Shown here piece after piece: positions 1 through 6,021 of a stretch of 7,959 nucleotides of DNA. Under the pieces are notes generated by a model that saw only the letters and a list, made by a program, of their open reading frames with translations, was not told the DNA's origin and did no database searches. The stretch comes from an uncultured Prevotellaceae bacterium (lineage in GTDB: Bacteria; Bacteroidota; Bacteroidia; Bacteroidales; Bacteroidaceae): the NCBI GenBank assembly GCA_947306845.1, contig CAMZHP010000148.1, positions 1-7,959 on the forward strand, written 5' to 3'. The stretch's first letter is position 1; each line of letters opens with the position of its first letter. The translations under genes were made by a program, and so were the position numbers.

Positions 1-153
1 AAAAGTATAACTTATTTCTAAAACCTCCAAATCTTTTACACAGAACCGTCCCATGTTCATTAGCATAGCACAAAAACTCCGCCTGCTGTATTCCACCACA
101 TGGGGTGCTGACTGCTGGTTGATGAAAAAACCGACTAAATGCCAAAAAACAGG
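1..153 (-). other. Unidentified minus-strand open segment running off the left edge
   Basis: Reading leftward, the minus strand is open for 51 codons from just after a TAA (complement of 154-156) to base 1. The first ATG is at 66-64 and begins M-L-M-N-M-G-R-F-C-V-K-D. A second minus-strand frame is also open over about the same stretch, so neither frame is clearly coding. I recognise no family. It could be the 5' end of a divergent gene whose body lies to the left, the remnant of a gene, or an intergenic element conserved as DNA. The bases between 154 and the promoter at about 183 are A/T-rich and hold nothing I can name. Confidence 0.2.
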
Positions 154-205
154 TTAAATTGATAAATCATTATAAATAGGGATAGTGAGATTCGATTGTT
201 TGTCG

Positions 206-214
206 TATCTTTGC
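206..214 (+). promoter_or_regulatory. Bacteroidota -7 promoter element for the M28 peptidase gene
   Basis: TATCTTTGC fits the Bacteroidota housekeeping -7 consensus TAnnTTTG exactly and lies 27 bases before the ATG at 241, which would give a leader of about 20 nt. No good -33 TTTG is seen at the usual 19-21 base spacing; the sequence near 183-186 (TAGT) is a poor match. The assignment rests on the -7 element and its position. Confidence 0.6.
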
Positions 215-240
215 AGCCGAATTTAAGCGTGGTATGATTC

Positions 241-1539
241 ATGGGTAAAAGATTTGTTTTGCTATTCCTTACTTTCGCACTTGTCCTGCAGGCACATGCC
301 CAAAAGGTACAGGCAGACCAAGACGCGTGGATGAAACTGGATGACTTGCGTCGTACGGTGGAATACCTGGCCTCTCAGGAACTTGGGGGCAGGTATCCAG
401 GTACCCACGGCGACACCCTTGCCTCTGATTTTATTGTCGGCAAAATTCGTAGTCTGAAGCTCAAACCGATTGTCAAGGGGAAGAAGAAAACGGCTTATTA
501 TCATGACTTTACCTACGGGAAGACGGAGAAACGTACAACCCATAACATCATTGCAGTGATTCCTGGGAAAGACAAGCGCCTGAGGAACGAATACATTGTC
601 GTTGGTTCGCATTACGACCATTTGGGGCTGGGTGGTAAAAATTCCGGTTCACGCCGTCCCGACACCTTGGCGGTGCATCCCGGTGCTGATGATAATGCCA
701 GTGGTGACGCTGTGGTGCTTCAACTGGCAAGACACTTCAAAAAGGTACGTTCGCCACGAAGCATCATCTTTGCGTTCTTCGGCGCAGAGGAACAAGGTCT
801 TGTTGGTTCCAAGTCCTTTCTGGATTGGATGAAGCATGGCGATAACCAGCGCATCAATCTCCCCAATGATATAAAAGGTATTGTGGCTATGGTGAATCTG
901 GACATGGTGGGTCGCATGCGCGACAATGCCATGAGTGTTTCTGGTACAGGAACAAGTAGCGGATTCAAGGCTATGGTGGAGAATATTGCTGAACAGACGG
1001 GGCTGCACGTCAGTTGTATTCCCGATGGTTATGGTCCTAGCGACCAGGCTTCGTTTGTGGCAGCCGACATTCCTGTGCTCTTCCTTACAACAGGTGGTCA
1101 CATGGAATATCACACACCGGCAGATCAGCCCAACACCTTGAATTACGATGGAATGCTGCAGACTTTTGAGTTCTCACGAGAGTTGATTACCCAATTGGCA
1201 ACAATGCCCCAGACACCCGACTATATCAATGTGCCGAGCAGTCAGAAAATGAGCCATGCCAATTTTAAGGTTACCTTAGGTCTGATGCCGGATGTCATGG
1301 GCGCGAGCACCATTCCTGGACTTCGTGCCGACATTGTGGTTGCGGGGAAACCTGCACACAATGCTGGAATCCGCAGCGGCGACATTATCCAAGAAATCGA
1401 TGGCAAGCCTGTCAATGACATCGATGAGTACATGGAGCGTCTGTCGGAGCTCAAGGCTGGCACCACCATTCCCGTGAAAGTTCTTCGGAACGAAGAGACA
1501 ATCGTCTTTCAAGTTCATTTAATTCCTCCTGTAAGATGA
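241..1539 (+). CDS. Secreted M28 family zinc aminopeptidase with C-terminal PDZ domain
   Basis: This is a probable periplasmic or secreted di-zinc peptidase that removes N-terminal residues from peptides. Residues 1-20 form a signal peptide with likely cleavage at AHA|QK. The M28 catalytic domain spans about 95-320. Its expected residues are visible: HYDH (His124 zinc ligand, Asp126), GADDNASG (bridging Asp150), GAEE (Glu183 general base, Glu184 ligand), NLDMVG (Asp221) and EYHTPAD (His291). The SDH-type motif reads Ser-Asp-Gln (267-269). Residues about 341-428 form a PDZ domain (GLRADIVVAGKPAHNAGIRSGDII is its core), which could bind a substrate C-terminus or regulate activity. At 432 residues it is a normal length for M28-PDZ proteins. 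An upstream ATG at 234 meets a stop after four codons, so 241 is the start. The stop overlaps the next start (ATGA), implying translational coupling. Family assignment is firm; substrate is unknown. Confidence 0.93.
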   Translation: MGKRFVLLFLTFALVLQAHAQKVQADQDAWMKLDDLRRTVEYLASQELGGRYPGTHGDTLASDFIVGKIRSLKLKPIVKGKKKTAYYHDFTYGKTEKRTTHNIIAVIPGKDKRLRNEYIVVGSHYDHLGLGGKNSGSRRPDTLAVHPGADDNASGDAVVLQLARHFKKVRSPRSIIFAFFGAEEQGLVGSKSFLDWMKHGDNQRINLPNDIKGIVAMVNLDMVGRMRDNAMSVSGTGTSSGFKAMVENIAEQTGLHVSCIPDGYGPSDQASFVAADIPVLFLTTGGHMEYHTPADQPNTLNYDGMLQTFEFSRELITQLATMPQTPDYINVPSSQKMSHANFKVTLGLMPDVMGASTIPGLRADIVVAGKPAHNAGIRSGDIIQEIDGKPVNDIDEYMERLSELKAGTTIPVKVLRNEETIVFQVHLIPPVR

Positions 1540-2336
1540 AAAAATCCTTATATTGGCTTTTGGCCGTTGTCATCACATTGGCCTTGAGCGTCTACCAGCG
1601 TATGACGGGACCTACATATCCCAAGAAAGTGACTGTGGAGCTGAATGGTGAGAGCTATCAGTTGAAATTACCCAGAAACGGTTTGCAGCACGATGAAATC
1701 GTTACGCTGAAAGGTGTCCCCTCTGATACCAAGGCACAGATTCATTACCGCTGTTATCCAACAGAAAACGATTATACTACCGTGGATTTCAGTCAGAAAG
1801 ACGGTGCTTTGCAGGCTGCTTTGCCCGTGCAGCCTGTGGCGGGGAAACTGCAGTATTATATTACAATTGGGGGCAAGGACTATCCTGCTGATGAGCCTGT
1901 CGTAATTCGTTTCCGCAATGATGTTCCTGCAGGAATTCTGATTCCCCATATCCTGCTGATGTTTGTGGCCATGTTGTTTGCCGTCTATACTTTCTTGTTG
2001 GTTGTCACTCGCAAGGAATATCGTAAGTGGCTGAAGATTACGGTCGCGACGTTGTTTGTGGGTGGTTTCATCTTCGGTCCTCTTGTGCAGCATGCCGCTT
2101 TCGGCCCTTGGTGGACAGGATTCCCCTTCGGCACAGACCTTACAGATAACAAGACGCTCTTGTCTTTCCTGTTCTTTGTGGTCGCACTTGTCACGTTGAA
2201 GTGGAAATACAACAAATGGATTGTCGGCCTGGCGGTTTTGTTCATGGTCATTATCTTCAGTATCCCCCACAGCGCTTACGGGTCAGAGTATGACTACACG
2301 ACCCAGAAGTTGGGTACGGAGAAGATGAAAGATTGA
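1536..2336 (+). CDS. Five-helix inner-membrane protein with periplasmic beta-rich domain, function unknown
   Basis: I do not recognise a characterised family. The 266-residue protein starts with an N-terminal anchor (about 4-20, no AxA cleavage site), followed by a probable periplasmic, beta-strand-rich and perhaps Ig-like domain (about 28-128). Four more helices lie at about 132-157, 165-185, 207-222 and 227-245. Basic stretches after helix 2 (RKEYRKW) and between helices 4 and 5 (KWKYNKW) place those loops in the cytoplasm. The loop between helices 3 and 4 is then periplasmic. That loop (about 181-206) is unusually rich in Gly, Pro, Trp and His and ends in DLTDNKT; it looks like a functional motif. 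The C-terminal tail from 246 would also be periplasmic. The start overlaps the peptidase stop by four bases, so the two proteins are probably made together. Role in peptidase function, signalling or transport is open. Confidence 0.85.
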   Translation: MKKSLYWLLAVVITLALSVYQRMTGPTYPKKVTVELNGESYQLKLPRNGLQHDEIVTLKGVPSDTKAQIHYRCYPTENDYTTVDFSQKDGALQAALPVQPVAGKLQYYITIGGKDYPADEPVVIRFRNDVPAGILIPHILLMFVAMLFAVYTFLLVVTRKEYRKWLKITVATLFVGGFIFGPLVQHAAFGPWWTGFPFGTDLTDNKTLLSFLFFVVALVTLKWKYNKWIVGLAVLFMVIIFSIPHSAYGSEYDYTTQKLGTEKMKD

Positions 2337-2371
2337 AAGAAAGAATTATAAACATATTACAATAGTTATTT

Positions 2372-2863
2372 ATGAAAATTAAAAATTTTATGCTTATGAT
2401 GGTTGCAGCAGTGGCCATCGTGTTGGGAACAAGTTCTTGTGGTAGTGATGATGACGATATGGAAGTAGCCGTGGCTGCTCAAGTCGCAGGCTCTTATTCA
2501 GGCAATGAGATTATCATGGTCATGGGCGAAGAATCATCTAACACCACAACAACGTACGAATTTACAAAAGTCTCTGACTCAATGATAGATATGACGATTC
2601 CCGCATCGGGAGAGTCGGGCATGATGATGATTCCGGCACTTACCGTAAAGAACATCTCTCTTTCCAAGGTTAACAAGAACATCGTGGGAAATGTAGCTTC
2701 ATACAGTGGTACGGTGACGAATGCCAGTTGGGTTGAGAAAGCATACACCATCAGTAATTTATCTGTCATCTACTATGAAAAAAAGGTGGCCGTGGTATTT
2801 TCACTGAAGTATGGTAACATGCCCATGTCCATGGAAACGAACTTTACGGGTTCAATGATGTAA
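2372..2863 (+). CDS. Small methionine-rich surface lipoprotein, possibly calycin-like
   Basis: The 163-residue product has a lipoprotein signal peptide ending in the lipobox TSSC, with Cys23 as the lipidated residue. GSDDDD directly after Cys23 matches the Bacteroidota lipoprotein export signal (Ser plus acidic run), so the protein probably faces outward from the outer membrane. The rest alternates polar and hydrophobic residues as in a beta-barrel, beginning with VAGSYSGNEI near 38. That pattern resembles the small calycin/lipocalin-like lipoproteins of Bacteroidetes, but this is an inference from look alone. Methionine is high: 13 of the 141 mature residues, including a run of three and NMPMSM near the C-terminus. 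It lies 35 bases after the membrane protein and 103 bases before the TonB receptor, which suggests a ligand-capture partner. The ATG at 2372 has an A/T-rich leader and no Shine-Dalgarno sequence, as is usual in the phylum. Confidence 0.85.
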   Translation: MKIKNFMLMMVAAVAIVLGTSSCGSDDDDMEVAVAAQVAGSYSGNEIIMVMGEESSNTTTTYEFTKVSDSMIDMTIPASGESGMMMIPALTVKNISLSKVNKNIVGNVASYSGTVTNASWVEKAYTISNLSVIYYEKKVAVVFSLKYGNMPMSMETNFTGSMM

Positions 2864-2919
2864 CGTTTTCATTAAGCCAGACGAGCGGATTGTTTCATTT
2901 TGCCATGGCGAGAAAACGT
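2863..2919 (+). repeat. 8+8 base inverted repeat between lipoprotein and receptor genes
   Basis: ACGTTTTC (2863-2870) is perfectly complemented by GAAAACGT (2912-2919), separated by 41 bases. The left arm starts at the last base of the lipoprotein stop codon. A transcript could fold into a long-looped stem here, but there is no following T run, so it is not a convincing terminator. It might protect an mRNA end or set the relative expression of lipoprotein and receptor. A one-mismatch -7 promoter element (TCATTTTGC, 2895-2903) lies inside the loop. Confidence 0.35.
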
Positions 2920-2948
2920 GGGATAAAATCCAACAGAAACAGCGATTA

Positions 2949-2976
2949 TTGAACTTTGAACCTTGAATGTTGAAGA
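2949..2976 (+). repeat. Four-copy TTGAAnn heptamer repeat containing the receptor start codon
   Basis: Four head-to-tail 7-base units read TTGAACT, TTGAACC, TTGAATG and TTGAAGA. The first five bases are identical in all copies. The receptor ATG at 2967-2969 falls in the third unit, and the last base of the fourth unit is the A of a second in-frame ATG at 2976. The repeat fills the place where ribosome binding would occur. Confidence 0.6.
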
Positions 2977-4979
2977 TGACGGGCAGATTCATACGGTCCT
3001 TATTGGCTGGCATGGCATTGGTCATGCCAGCTATAGGTATTTTTGCGCAGACCACCATCCGCGACACTGTAAACCTTGACCCCGTTGTCGTCACCGCTTC
3101 ACATTCGCCTAAGGCATTGAAGGACGTTCCTGTCGTCACGCGACTGATTACTCTCCACGACATCAAGATTACCGATGCCACCAATATCCAGGACATGCTG
3201 ACACAAGAGATTCCTGGGCTGGAGTTTGGCTTTGCCATGAGTCAGGAGACATCCCTCAACATGAGCGGTTTCAACGGCAATGCGGTCCTCTTCCTCGTCG
3301 ATGGTGAGCGCATGGCAGGGGAGACGATGGACAACGTTGACTACAACCGCATGAATCTCGACAACGTGGGGCGCATAGAGATTGTGAAAGGTGCGTCCTC
3401 TGCACTATATGGCTCAAATGCTGTAGGCGGCGTGGTCAACATCATCAGCCGCGAGAGTCTTGAACCTTGGACAGCCAATGTGAACTCACGCTTTAACACC
3501 TTCGGCCATGAATGGCGCAACGGTGCCAGCTTTTCGTTCAACACGGGGAAATGGAACTCCCAGACGAGTTTCCAGCATACAAAGATTGACCCTGTCGATC
3601 TTCCCAAGGCGCACTCTCCAGAGGAGATTGCAATAGAGCTGATGAAGAAGGCACAGGGCCTGCCTTACGACGAATCTGTCCTGGCGGATGACTCCAACCT
3701 GAGTCGTCTGTATGGACAACAGACCTATAACATAAAGGAACGACTGATATGGCGCCCTACTGATCAGCTGACATTGACAGGAAGAGGTTCCTATTTCTTC
3801 CGTACCAGCGAGCGCGATACCCATGACTATCATTTCAATGCTTACAGTGCCGGACTGAAGGGAAGGTACGCATGGAACTATGAGCGTCATTTGGAGTTGT
3901 CATACGCCTACGACCAGTATGACAAAGCTGATTTCCTGCCTGACGGCACACGCACACACGACCATGACTACAGCAATCGGCAGCATGTCCTGCACGCATT
4001 GTTCAGCAATTCGTTCGGCAAGAACAATCTCATCGTAGGTGCTGACTTCCTGCACGACTATCTCACCACCTATCAGTTCGTTGACAACAGCAGCCATTCT
4101 CAGGACAACATTGACTGTTATGCGCAGTTCGACTGGAACATCACTGAGCGACTGAACGTTGTGGGTAGTATCCGCTACGATTACTTCTCCGCCTCAGAAC
4201 GAATGGCTCTCACGGAGCGTCTCGCTGTCGTGTATAAATTACCATGGATGACCATTCGTGCCAATTATGCCAGTGGGTTCCGTGCCCCTACGCTGAAGGA
4301 GATGTACATGTACTTCGACATGGGAAACATGGGGTATCTGCTCCGTGGAAACCCCGATCTGAAACCAGAGAAGAGCCATAATTTCAACGTTTCCGTAGAG
4401 CGCACGAACCGCATACGCAATAGTGGATTCCTTGATGGGCGCTATAATTTCACCATCATGGGCTATTGCAATATCTTCGACAAACGTATCACCACCATCG
4501 ACGGTGGACAATACGAGGGTATGGAAAGCGCGCTATACTGGAATGAAGAAGGCATCAAGGTTTGGGGCATCGATATGTGCTTGGCCCACATCTGGGATTG
4601 TGGTGCGTCGTTCAAGCTTAACTATTCATGGATGCATGAGACTGGCAATGTCTTTTTCTCGCAGTTCTACCAGCCCCGTTCACATTCCCTCACTTGGCGA
4701 GTAGGCTACGACCATCGCTTCTCGCGCAACTATGCTCTTGATGCGGCTCTCTCCGGACGCAGCCAGGGCAAGCCGCAATCAAGTCGCAAGGATGTTGACC
4801 AGGGCTATACCATCTGGAAACTGATGGTTCAGCACCATATTTGGCGCGGCATCAACCTCAACACTGCCATTGACAACATTTTCAACTATAAGCCCAAGTC
4901 TTATTACTATTGTTCCCCGCTGACAACAGGTATATCCTTCAACGTAGGACTTTCACTTGACTTGGACAAACTGCTTTAA
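2967..4979 (+). CDS. TonB-dependent outer-membrane receptor, heme/siderophore/B12 size class
   Basis: This is a ligand-gated beta-barrel that imports a scarce nutrient using TonB-ExbBD energy. Residues 1-27 form a signal peptide (likely cleavage IFA|QTT). A TonB box lies at about 38-44 (DPVVVTA) and the plug domain at about 46-160, containing LFLVDGER and IEIVKGASSALYGSNAVGGV. The rest is the barrel. FRAP (438-441) and NPDL (462-465) are both present; in heme receptors such as HmuR these flank a loop implicated in ligand binding. Here that loop carries four Met (446, 448, 452, 455) and no His. A His/Asp-rich stretch occurs at about 328-343. The protein has 670 residues and lacks the N-terminal extension and ~1000-residue length of SusC-type glycan porters. 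The last residue is Leu rather than the usual aromatic. ATG at 2976 is an alternative start. The ligand cannot be assigned. Confidence 0.93.
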   Translation: MLKMTGRFIRSLLAGMALVMPAIGIFAQTTIRDTVNLDPVVVTASHSPKALKDVPVVTRLITLHDIKITDATNIQDMLTQEIPGLEFGFAMSQETSLNMSGFNGNAVLFLVDGERMAGETMDNVDYNRMNLDNVGRIEIVKGASSALYGSNAVGGVVNIISRESLEPWTANVNSRFNTFGHEWRNGASFSFNTGKWNSQTSFQHTKIDPVDLPKAHSPEEIAIELMKKAQGLPYDESVLADDSNLSRLYGQQTYNIKERLIWRPTDQLTLTGRGSYFFRTSERDTHDYHFNAYSAGLKGRYAWNYERHLELSYAYDQYDKADFLPDGTRTHDHDYSNRQHVLHALFSNSFGKNNLIVGADFLHDYLTTYQFVDNSSHSQDNIDCYAQFDWNITERLNVVGSIRYDYFSASERMALTERLAVVYKLPWMTIRANYASGFRAPTLKEMYMYFDMGNMGYLLRGNPDLKPEKSHNFNVSVERTNRIRNSGFLDGRYNFTIMGYCNIFDKRITTIDGGQYEGMESALYWNEEGIKVWGIDMCLAHIWDCGASFKLNYSWMHETGNVFFSQFYQPRSHSLTWRVGYDHRFSRNYALDAALSGRSQGKPQSSRKDVDQGYTIWKLMVQHHIWRGINLNTAIDNIFNYKPKSYYYCSPLTTGISFNVGLSLDLDKLL

Positions 4980-4993
4980 GAAGAATTCTGGTA

Positions 4994-5032
4994 CTTTCTG
5001 AAAGAAAGACAATGAGCGGGCGCGTCTGCGCC
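4994..5032 (+). terminator. Two small hairpins between the receptor gene and murQ
   Basis: CTTTCT (4994-4999) and AGAAAG (5003-5008) form a perfect 6-base stem with a GAA loop. GGCGC (5019-5023) and GCGCC (5028-5032) form a 5-base stem with a GTCT loop. No clear U tract follows either, so intrinsic termination would be weak. They could be attenuating, mRNA-protecting or chance structures. No TAnnTTTG element is visible between here and murQ, so read-through from the receptor gene into murQ is plausible. Confidence 0.3.
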
Positions 5033-5065
5033 AGTCATTAAAGGACCATCTCTTTATGTAATACT

Positions 5066-5872
5066 ATGAATCAGAAAATAACCGAACAGGAATCCTGTTT
5101 TGAACACCTGGAACAGATGTCGGTAGCGGAACTGCTTACGCATATCAATGAGGAAGACGCTGGTGTGGCTATGGCTGTCGAGCGTGCTCTACCGCAGATT
5201 GAAGCGTTGGTAAAAGCCATAGAACCGAGAATGAAACGGGGTGGCAGACTCTTCTATGTCGGTGCTGGCACCAGTGGACGTATGGGCGTTCTCGATGCCA
5301 GCGAGTTGCCTCCAACATTCGGCGTTCCTGACTCATGGGTGGTAGGCATCATAGCTGGGGGAGACAAGGCTTTGCGCCATGCTGTAGAGAAGGCGGAAGA
5401 TGATGCTGGACAGGGATGGCTTGACCTGATGGCATATCAACCAACAGCGGATGATACTGTGCTGGGTATTGCAGCCTCAGGCACAACGCCTTATGTTGTC
5501 GGTGCCGTTAGCCAGGCTCGCAGGAACCATCTTCTGACGGGGTGCATCACCAGCAATCCCGACACCCCATTGGCAGCTGTATCCGACTATCCTATAGAAA
5601 CCATTGTAGGGCCAGAGTTCGTGACTGGCTCCAGTCGAATGAAGAGCGGGACTGCGCAGAAGATGGTACTCAACATGATTTCCACCTCACTTATGATACG
5701 AATGGGACGCGTTCGTGACAACCGCATGGTGAATATGCAACTCACCAACACGAAGTTGGTGGACCGTGGCACACGGATGCTTCAAGACTATCTTGGTTTG
5801 GATTATGATGAGGCGAAGCAACTACTGCTTAAAGCTGGCAGCGTGAATGAAGCTCTCAAGTCAACCCTATGA
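5066..5872 (+). CDS. murQ: N-acetylmuramic acid 6-phosphate etherase
   Basis: MurQ is a cytoplasmic enzyme that cleaves the D-lactyl ether of MurNAc 6-phosphate, giving GlcNAc 6-phosphate and D-lactate, in peptidoglycan recycling or use of external MurNAc. The SIS fold is evident: GAGTSGRMGVLDASELPP at 67-84 is the phosphosugar signature, and Glu80 corresponds to the catalytic Glu83 of the E. coli enzyme. Glu111 in KAEDD corresponds to its second important Glu (E114). GIAASGTTPYV (134-144) and the family hallmark VTGSSRMKSGTAQKM (186-200) are intact. At 268 residues it is shorter than the roughly 300-residue E. coli protein but keeps the core. An upstream ATG at 5056 is followed at once by TAA, supporting the start at 5066. 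No MurNAc kinase, transporter or MurR regulator lies beside it in the window, so the source of its substrate is not shown here. Confidence 0.96.
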   Translation: MNQKITEQESCFEHLEQMSVAELLTHINEEDAGVAMAVERALPQIEALVKAIEPRMKRGGRLFYVGAGTSGRMGVLDASELPPTFGVPDSWVVGIIAGGDKALRHAVEKAEDDAGQGWLDLMAYQPTADDTVLGIAASGTTPYVVGAVSQARRNHLLTGCITSNPDTPLAAVSDYPIETIVGPEFVTGSSRMKSGTAQKMVLNMISTSLMIRMGRVRDNRMVNMQLTNTKLVDRGTRMLQDYLGLDYDEAKQLLLKAGSVNEALKSTL

Positions 5873-5931
5873 GCAACGTTATCCAATAATTGTATAATAC
5901 GGGATTGTTGGAAAAGCTTCTCCTTTTTTCA

Positions 5932-5975
5932 GCTCATCAGTTCGGTGAGCGCTAAATTGCTTTTATCTTCTTTTT
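5932..5975 (+). terminator. Probable intrinsic terminator after murQ
   Basis: GCTCATC (5932-5938) pairs with GGTGAGC (5944-5950) through seven pairs including one G-U, with a five-base AGTTC loop. A T-rich stretch follows (ATTGCTTTTATC, then TTTTT at 5971-5975), although the first Ts are not immediately next to the stem. A less regular palindrome around GGAAAAGCTTCTCC followed by six Ts lies just upstream (about 5910-5929) and may be part of the same signal. The position between murQ and a clear promoter favours termination. Confidence 0.5.
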
Positions 5976-5986
5976 CTCCTTGATAA

Positions 5987-6018
5987 TATGGCTATTTAGA
6001 AAAAAATATTATCTTTGC
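5987..6018 (+). promoter_or_regulatory. Bacteroidota promoter for the SpoIIE phosphatase gene
   Basis: TATCTTTGC at 6010-6018 matches the -7 consensus TAnnTTTG exactly. TATG at 5987-5990 matches the -33 TTTG at three of four bases with exactly 19 bases between the two elements, the usual spacing. Transcription would be expected to start within a few bases of the GTG at 6022, so the mRNA may have little or no leader. Confidence 0.65.
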
Positions 6019-6021
6019 GCT

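Noticed and set aside
649..1113. 154-codon minus-strand open frame opposite the M28 peptidase
   Set aside because: It overlaps the conserved M28 zinc-site motifs on the + strand, which explain the sequence fully.
1668..2270. 200-codon minus-strand open frame opposite the membrane protein gene
   Set aside because: Its translation is rich in His, Gln and Arg, as expected for the complement of membrane-helix codons, and the + strand frame has clear membrane topology.
2778..2784. Run of seven As in the lipoprotein gene as a slippage site
   Set aside because: Short A runs are common in this A/T-rich context, and seven bases in a Lys-Lys codon pair need no special explanation.
5980..6021. TTG at 5980 as an upstream start for the phosphatase
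   Set aside because: It would add 14 residues encoded by the promoter elements themselves, and the expected transcription start is downstream of it.
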